From Candidatus Rokuibacteriota bacterium (GTDB lineage: Bacteria > Methylomirabilota > Methylomirabilia > Rokubacteriales > CSP1-6): 42,029 bases of DNA. The position numbers and the translations under genes were made by a program. The stretch spans positions 1-42,029 of the forward strand of contig JACQWB010000256.1 in the NCBI GenBank assembly GCA_016209385.1, given 5' to 3'. The notes beneath the pieces were generated by a model that worked only from the letters and a program-made list of their open reading frames with translations, ran no database searches and was not told where the DNA came from. Positions 37,676-42,029 of this stretch are shown piece after piece. Each line of letters starts with the position of its first letter. The stretch's first letter is position 1.

Positions 37676-39373
37676 ATGACGCATGATCTGGTGATCCGTG
37701 GTGGGTTCATCGTGGACGGGACGGGCGCTCCCGCCCGCCGGGCCGACGTCGCGGTGATGGGCGGGCAGATCGTCGAGGTGGCCACGGCGGCGGGGCCCGG
37801 CAGGCAGGAGATCGACGCGACCGGCCTCGCCGTGACGCCGGGCTTCATCGATCCCCACACCCACTACGATGCCCAGCTCACCTGGGACCCCCTCGCGTCC
37901 TGCTCCTCCTGGCACGGCGTCACGACGGTCGTGACCGGCAACTGCGGCTTCACGATCGCGCCCTGCCATCCCCACAACCGGGAAACGCTCATGCGCATGC
38001 TGCAGTACGTCGAGGGGATGTCGCTGGACGCGATGCGGAAGGGGATCCGCTGGGAGTTCGAGACGTTCGGCGAGTACGTCGACGCCCTCGACCGGAGCGG
38101 CCTCTGGGTGAATGTGGGCGCCCTCATCGGCCACTCGGCGGTCCGCCAGTACGTGATGGGCGATGCGGCCTGGGAGCGGGCGGCCTCCGACGACGAGGTC
38201 GCGCGGATGGGCGAGGTCGTGCGGGAGGCCATGGCGGCCGGAGCCCTCGGTCTCTCCTCCTCCACGAACACGAACCATGTCGGCGACCGCGGCCGGCCCG
38301 TCCCGACCCGCCTCGCCACCGAGGATGAGCTGACGCGGCTCGTCGCGCTGATGGGGGAGACCAGGCGCGGGATCCTGGAGCTGACGATCGGGGGCACCCG
38401 CCCGGACCGGGTCGCGGAGATCGACCGGTTCGTCGAGCTGGCGCGGGCGGCCCGGCGGCCCGTCACGCTGGTGTCGCTCCGGCACAACCCGCTGAAACCG
38501 GAGGAGCACCGCACGATCCTCGCGCGGATCGAGGCGCTCCACCGCGAAGGCATCCTCATCTACCCCCAGGGAACCTGCTCGCCCCTCACCGCCACGTTCG
38601 ACCTCACCGGCGCCTTCGTCTTCTTCCGCTTCCCGGTGTGGCGCCGCGTCCTCGAGGCGCCGCTCTCCGAGTGGCGCGCCATCTTCCAGGACGCGGGATT
38701 CCGCGCCGAGTTCCGCGCGACGGTCGGCCGGACGCCGCTCTTCGAGGGCGACACCGCCCCGCTGCGCGTGAAGGCGGTGCGCGACCCCGCTCACACCGGC
38801 TTCGTAGGTCGAACGATGACCGACGTTGCCGCCGCCATGGGGAAGGACGTCATCGACGCCTTCTTCGACCTGGCCCTGGCCGAGGACCTCAAGACCGAGT
38901 TCACGGTTGCGATCTTGAACACCGACGCGGCGGCGGTCGCCGAGATCTTCACCCATCCGCGGTCGCTGCTCGGCCTGTCGGACGCGGGGGCCCACGTCAC
39001 GCTCTTCTGCGAGGCCGGCCAGACGAGCCGGCTGCTGGGCCACTGGGTGCGCGAGCGCAAGGCGCTCTCCCTCGAGGAGGCCGTGCGCCGCATCACCTCA
39101 ATGCCGGCCGACGTGTTCGGAATCCGCGATCGCGGGCGGTTGGCCCCCGGGCTCGCCGCCGACATCGTCGTCTTTGACCCGGACGCGATCGCGGACCACG
39201 AGCCCGAGCTGGTCTACGACCTCCCCGATGGCGGGCCGCGCCTGGTCCAGCGCGCCAGCGGCATCCGCTGGTCCTTCGTCAACGGCCGTGCGCTGATCCG
39301 CGATGGACGGCTTATCTCTCCTGAGGGACCGGGGCCCGGTCGAGTCCTCCGCCCGCGGACGCCAACAGGCTGA
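37676..39373 (+). CDS. N-acyl-D-amino-acid deacylase-family amidohydrolase
   Basis: A 565-residue metal-dependent amidohydrolase of the D-aminoacylase branch. N-terminal beta sandwich (MTHDLVIRGGFIVDGTGAPARRADVAVMGGQIVEV), metal site GFIDPHTHYDAQLTWDP (HxH), the family-specific GVTTVVTGNCGFTIAPC, the second metal region TLVSLRHNPLKPEE, and C-terminal SDAGAHVTLFCEAGQTSRLLGHW and RITSMPADVFGIRDRGRLAPGLAADIVVFDPD. AGGAGG lies six nt before the ATG. Members hydrolyse N-acyl-D-amino acids or related amides. It follows the acyl-AMP ligase by 24 bp and ends the operon. The same chemistry (amide hydrolysis) recurs in the 5-10 kb cluster. Confidence 0.92.
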   Translation: MTHDLVIRGGFIVDGTGAPARRADVAVMGGQIVEVATAAGPGRQEIDATGLAVTPGFIDPHTHYDAQLTWDPLASCSSWHGVTTVVTGNCGFTIAPCHPHNRETLMRMLQYVEGMSLDAMRKGIRWEFETFGEYVDALDRSGLWVNVGALIGHSAVRQYVMGDAAWERAASDDEVARMGEVVREAMAAGALGLSSSTNTNHVGDRGRPVPTRLATEDELTRLVALMGETRRGILELTIGGTRPDRVAEIDRFVELARAARRPVTLVSLRHNPLKPEEHRTILARIEALHREGILIYPQGTCSPLTATFDLTGAFVFFRFPVWRRVLEAPLSEWRAIFQDAGFRAEFRATVGRTPLFEGDTAPLRVKAVRDPAHTGFVGRTMTDVAAAMGKDVIDAFFDLALAEDLKTEFTVAILNTDAAAVAEIFTHPRSLLGLSDAGAHVTLFCEAGQTSRLLGHWVRERKALSLEEAVRRITSMPADVFGIRDRGRLAPGLAADIVVFDPDAIADHEPELVYDLPDGGPRLVQRASGIRWSFVNGRALIRDGRLISPEGPGPGRVLRPRTPTG

Positions 39374-39418
39374 GATCTGCTTTCCGCTTCGCCATCGACA
39401 TGGCCCTGACAGAGTAGG

Positions 39419-39868
39419 TCAGCGGCCGATCAGTCGAACTCTCGGCAACTTCTTTCGAACGCCGGCAGCGAAGCGGCGGTCGGCTGTCCAGAACTCGTAC
39501 TCCATGAGGTCCGCCAACGCCAGGTACGCCGCGTCATAGCTGGTAGGAAGATTCAGCTGCTTGGCGAGTCTCCACGCCGTTTCCTCTATTCCGTCTGGAT
39601 GCAGCAGCAAGATCTCCTGGGTCCGGAAGGCGACAAACGCGGCCTCACCCGCCTCGGGTGGAAGCTCTCGCCGAAAGACCTTGTTTCGCAGCACCGCGAT
39701 GACCTCGTAGGCGAGCAGAAACGGAGCAACGACCTCCACTTCCTGCTCAACCCACCGGCCCCAGAGGTGACGGACCGCCGCGCTCCGCTCTTCGGGGAGG
39801 AGCAGCTTCAAGACAACGCTCGCGTCAACCACCACGCCCGCCGGGCGAGCGGAGTCAGCGGAGACCAC
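39419..39868 (-). CDS. PIN-domain toxin, VapC-like
   Basis: A 149-residue PIN nuclease. Acidic active-site residues are in place: VVVDASVVLKLLLPEE (first Asp), LLAYEVIAVLRNK (Glu), TSYDAAYLALADLMEYEFWTADRRFA (two Asp). It overlaps the antitoxin gene upstream by 14 bp. VapC toxins cleave tRNA or rRNA when free. Likely a complete, functional toxin in contrast to the toxin remnants at 1.1 kb and 12.9 kb. A run of arginine/lysine (RRFAAGVRKKLP) near the end is usual for PIN proteins. Confidence 0.88.
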   Translation of the reverse strand: MVSADSARPAGVVVDASVVLKLLLPEERSAAVRHLWGRWVEQEVEVVAPFLLAYEVIAVLRNKVFRRELPPEAGEAAFVAFRTQEILLLHPDGIEETAWRLAKQLNLPTSYDAAYLALADLMEYEFWTADRRFAAGVRKKLPRVRLIGR

Positions 39869-40157
39869 GCAGGCGTTCCTCCCTTATCCGAGCCAGCTCT
39901 TCCACCGAGTCAGTGAGTTTGAAGCCTTCAAGGGCTTGCCTCACCCGATCGGCCTGGGCGAGCGCGAGGGCTCGTTGAGGGGTGGAAGGCCGAACGGGAC
40001 GGACCCCCTCCAGGCGACGGAGATCTTCCACGCTGACCAGCGCCGCCTTAGGCCGGCCCCGGGACTGGATGACAACCCGCTCTCCTCCATAAGCGACAGC
40101 GTTGATCAAACTCGAGAGCTTTGCCTTCGCCTCCCCGACCGAGACCTCTTTAGCCAT
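39855..40157 (-). CDS. Phd/YefM-type antitoxin paired with the PIN toxin
   Basis: A 100-residue antitoxin: KEVSVGEAKAKLSSLINAVAYGGERVVIQSRGRPKAALVSVEDLRRLEG is the Phd/YefM DNA-binding half; the charged C-terminus (SVEELARIREERLRGLR) is expected to bind the toxin. ATG 40157 has AAAGGAG eight nt upstream. A palindrome at 40171-40185 covers the promoter region, consistent with autoregulation. Confidence 0.9.
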   Translation of the reverse strand: MAKEVSVGEAKAKLSSLINAVAYGGERVVIQSRGRPKAALVSVEDLRRLEGVRPVRPSTPQRALALAQADRVRQALEGFKLTDSVEELARIREERLRGLR

Positions 40158-40170
40158 CTCCGCACTCCTT

Positions 40171-40185
40171 TGACTATATTAGTCA
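40171..40185. promoter_or_regulatory. Palindromic operator of the antitoxin-toxin pair
   Basis: TGACTA-TAT-TAGTCA: six-base perfect arms, three-base centre, 14 nt upstream of the antitoxin start. On the - strand TAATAT inside it resembles a -10 element, so binding would block initiation. From here to 40403 I see no gene or clear signal. Confidence 0.55.
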
Positions 40186-40403
40186 TTTTGGTCCAAATAT
40201 CCTACAATGCGTGAACTGCGTCAAGTCTTTGAAGGGCAACCGGGCGGCCCACCCTATCGTTGTCCCTCCTCGACCCTCCCAGGGGAGGCGGCCCCGGCGA
40301 ACCTCGCCGAGAACATCCTCGGAAGCCCGGGCTCCTCGCGGCCTGAGAGCCGGCTCACCAAGTCGAGGATCCAGGGCGCTAGGCTATTCACAAGAGAGCC
40401 CTC

Positions 40404-40574
40404 TTTCCTCCGTTTTCAGGGGCAGAAGCGGTGACACGGTGACAGGCCAGTATTGGTGCGGGTTGTCACCGCTTCTGCATCCGGTGACGTCACCACTTGC
40501 ATGAAGCGGTGACACGCCAGTACTAATGCGGGTTGTCACCGTGTCACCGGATCGAGCGGCGAAAACAGAGGAAA
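40404..40574. repeat. 171-bp palindromic element (MITE-like)
   Basis: Outer arms TTTCCTCCGTTTTC (40404-40417) and GAAAACAGAGGAAA (40561-40574) are inverted with 13 of 14 bases matching. Inner arms GGTGACACGGTGACA (40430-40444) and its exact reverse complement (40534-40548) match perfectly. Between them are two direct subrepeats with CCAGTA(T/C)T and TGCGGGTTGTCACCG. No reading frame is evident. It ends ten bp past the stop of the fragment at 40585. Confidence 0.65.
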
Positions 40575-40584
40575 TGAGCATGGT

Positions 40585-40851
40585 TCACGCCTCGGGAGCG
40601 GGCTCGGCGGGAGCGCCACACCTCGCCCGGAGGTCGGCGAGCGTCTCGGCGGTGAGCACGTAGCAGCACCGGCGCCGCGCCCCCTCCCGGCACTGCTGGC
40701 GGAAGAGGCCGAGACAGTTCAGCAGCCTGGCCAGGCGTCTCGGGCCCTTGAGCCAATCCCAGCCCAGCCGGGCCTTCAGCACGTGGAGGAGCTCGGTCGG
40801 GGTGAGCACCTCCCCGACTTTCTCACGGATCTTCTCCAGCGCATCGAGCAC
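40585..40851 (-). pseudogene. Gene fragment, C-terminal winged-helix-like (possible DUF3631-type)
   Basis: An 88-residue frame from a GTG codon; the same frame is open for another 43 codons upstream (RTLCGGVREADQEAGRTARV reads like coding sequence) back to a stop at 40981. It contains VLTPTELLHVLKARLGWDWLKGPRRLARLLNCLGLFRQ and YVLTAETLADLRAR, resembling the C-terminal wHTH module of plasmid/phage primase-like DUF3631 proteins, where a PW...LxP..LA.LL pattern is usual. This match is loose. It probably lost its N-terminus. Could instead be a small intact gene. Confidence 0.35.
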
Positions 40852-40980
40852 GCGCGCGGTCCTGCCCGCCTCCTGATCGGCCTCCCTGACGCCGCCGCAT
40901 AATGTGCGGAAGAAGTTGCGATGGCTCGGGGCGGACTCGCGCCCCCTTGACCCTCGGGTAGGCGCAAGACTAAGATCGCG

Positions 40981-41322
40981 TCAACCAACGGTTCTGTCCC
41001 TGTACCCGCTTGCCAGGCGCTCGGCCAGGGCCGTCGAGTTGGCGAGGTCGCAGAAGAGGACCGTCACCTGCTTGCGCTCGCCCTCCAGGGCGCCCCGGGA
41101 AGTCAGGATCTTCTCGGCCAGGTGGCGGGGGGTGTAGGCCTGCGGCGAGGGAAACTTTTCCGCCGGCGGCTGGGTGAGCGGCGCACCACATTCACCGCAG
41201 AACTTCTGGGCCGGAGCATTCGACGCGCCGCATGCGGAGCAGACCGACGCGAGGTGGGCGCCGCACTCCCCGCAGAATTTCAGGCTTGCAGCGTTTTCGT
41301 GCTGGCACCGGGGGCACTTCAT
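40981..41322 (-). pseudogene. Inverted 5' part of a class III adenylate/guanylate cyclase gene
   Basis: Reads on the - strand from ATG 41322 with GGAGGG eight nt upstream: two zinc ribbons (MKCPRCQHENAASLKFCGEC, CSACGASNAPAQKFCGECG), a linker, then EGERKQVTVLFCDLANSTALAERL, the start of a cyclase catalytic domain (the Asp of FCDL binds metal). The protein then breaks off in unrelated sequence (ASGYRDRTVG). The missing continuation, PEAMHTLLNQFFELALGEVHRY, is found on the opposite strand at 41345. The two pieces are parts of one gene, separated by inversion of about 330 bp. Confidence 0.75.
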
Positions 41323-41341
41323 GCCGGGCCCTCCAGCGAGC

Positions 41342-42029
41342 CAGCCCGAGGCCATGCACACCCTCTTGAACCAGTTCTTTGAGCTGGCCCTCGGCGAGGT
41401 CCACCGCTATTCTAGGGGACGATCAACCAGTTCCTGGGCGACGGCTTCATGGCGTTGTTCGGCGCGCCTCTCGCGCACGAAGATCACGCCCGCCGCGCCG
41501 TCCTGGCCGCTCTAGGCATCCAGCGCGCCTTGAAAGAGCACCGGCCCGCGCTCGGCGAAGACCTGGCCCTCCGCATGGGCCTCAACACGGGCCCCGTGGT
41601 CGTGGGCAAGATCGGCGACAACCTCCGCATGGACTACACGGCGATTGGGGATACCACGCATCTGGCCGCTCGCCTTCAGCAGTTGGCTGAGCCGGACGCC
41701 ATCCTCGTCAGCGAAGCCACCCGCCGGCTCGTCAGGGGCTACGTGCGCCTCGAAGCATTAGAGCCGGTCCAGATCAAAGGCAAGACCGAACGAATCACGG
41801 CCTATAAGGTTCTGGGAGTCGGGCCGCGGCGCTCACCGCTGGAGCCGATCGGTGAGCGCCCGCTCAGCCGGTTCGTGGGGCGGGAGCGCGAGCTGGCCGC
41901 CCTGCACGATCTCCTGGCCCAGATCGAGCGCGGACAGGGGCAGGTGGTCGGGATCGTGGGCGAGCCCGGCGTGGGCAAGTCCCGGTTCCTCTACGAGTTT
42001 CGTCAGAGCCTCGAGGGGAGGCGGCTGAC
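41342..42029 (+). pseudogene. 3' part of the class III cyclase/AAA regulatory gene (runs off the window)
   Basis: Continues the cyclase on the + strand: PEAMHTLLNQFFELALGEVHRY, then a frameshift at 41411 (two extra bases and an in-frame TAG), then TINQFLGDGFMALFGAPLAH, MGLNTGPVVVGKIGDNLRMDYTAIGDTTHLAARLQQLAEPD and the end of the catalytic domain, followed by FVGRERELAALHDLLAQI and a P-loop VGEPGVGKSRFLYEF of an AAA/STAND ATPase. The usual order in this family is zinc ribbon, cyclase, ATPase, TPR. The downstream part is open to the window end. Start-less here because its promoter and 5' end face the other way. Confidence 0.75.

Noticed and set aside
37673-39043. A 456-codon frame on the - strand opposite the D-aminoacylase
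   Set aside because: Antisense shadow; the + strand protein has all amidohydrolase motifs.
1-42029. tRNA or rRNA genes
   Set aside because: I saw no tRNA-like cloverleaf arms with TTCGA loops or rRNA segments; a covariance search would be needed to exclude a divergent one.

Overview
The window is high-GC, densely packed bacterial DNA. The mix of branched-chain amino acid (Liv-type) ABC transporter, hydantoinase/oxoprolinase A and B, PuuE-like deacetylase, D-aminoacylase, fatty acyl-AMP ligase and a Tad/Flp pilus resembles soil or groundwater lineages such as Candidatus Rokubacteria/Methylomirabilota or deltaproteobacteria. That assignment is inference from gene content; no rRNA or other marker gene is present.

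Layout. 1-4.8 kb (+): livH-livM-livG-livF, interrupted between livH and livM by a Phd-type antitoxin, a decayed MazF-like toxin and an AbiU2-like HEPN gene. 4.9-10.6 kb (+): catabolic cluster of PuuE-like deacetylase, metallo-beta-lactamase-fold hydrolase, hyuB and hyuA. 10.6-12.3 kb: a carboxymuconolactone decarboxylase-like gene (-) and an FMN alpha-hydroxy-acid oxidase (+). 12.5-14.1 kb (-): an AT-richer toxin-antitoxin island (xre, mntA, and a hepT fused to a phospholipase-D-like segment). 14.2-16.3 kb (-): molybdopterin oxidoreductase. 16.3-31.9 kb (-): a Tad/Flp pilus locus. 32.1-39.4 kb (+): aldo/keto reductase, M28 peptidase, beta-propeller protein, fatty acyl-AMP ligase and D-aminoacylase. 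39.4-42 kb: vapBC-like module, a 171-bp palindromic element, a gene fragment, and a class III adenylate cyclase gene broken by a local inversion.

The most interesting structure is the control of the Tad locus. An NtrC-family sigma-54 activator is read from a sigma-70 promoter through a leader with the hallmarks of a GEMM-I (cyclic di-GMP) riboswitch, followed by a hairpin that can mask its ribosome binding site. Two matching enhancers, each a palindrome plus two half-sites, lie at exactly the same distance from two sigma-54 (-24/-12) promoters. One promoter drives flp-tadE-cpaB-tadG-cpaE-tadA-tadB-tadC-methyltransferase; the other drives a stand-alone pilus N-domain protein, the secretin, an OmpA/Pal-like protein, a lipoprotein and a Pro-rich membrane protein. 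The inferred circuit is c-di-GMP -> riboswitch -> enhancer-binding protein -> sigma-54 -> pilus and outer-membrane channel.

A second theme is a dispersed GC-rich repeat, seven units at six sites, usually ending within about 25 nt of a start codon. One hairpin in it shows a compensatory base change between copies. In two places the repeat has entered coding sequence (hyuA N-terminus, lipoprotein C-terminus).
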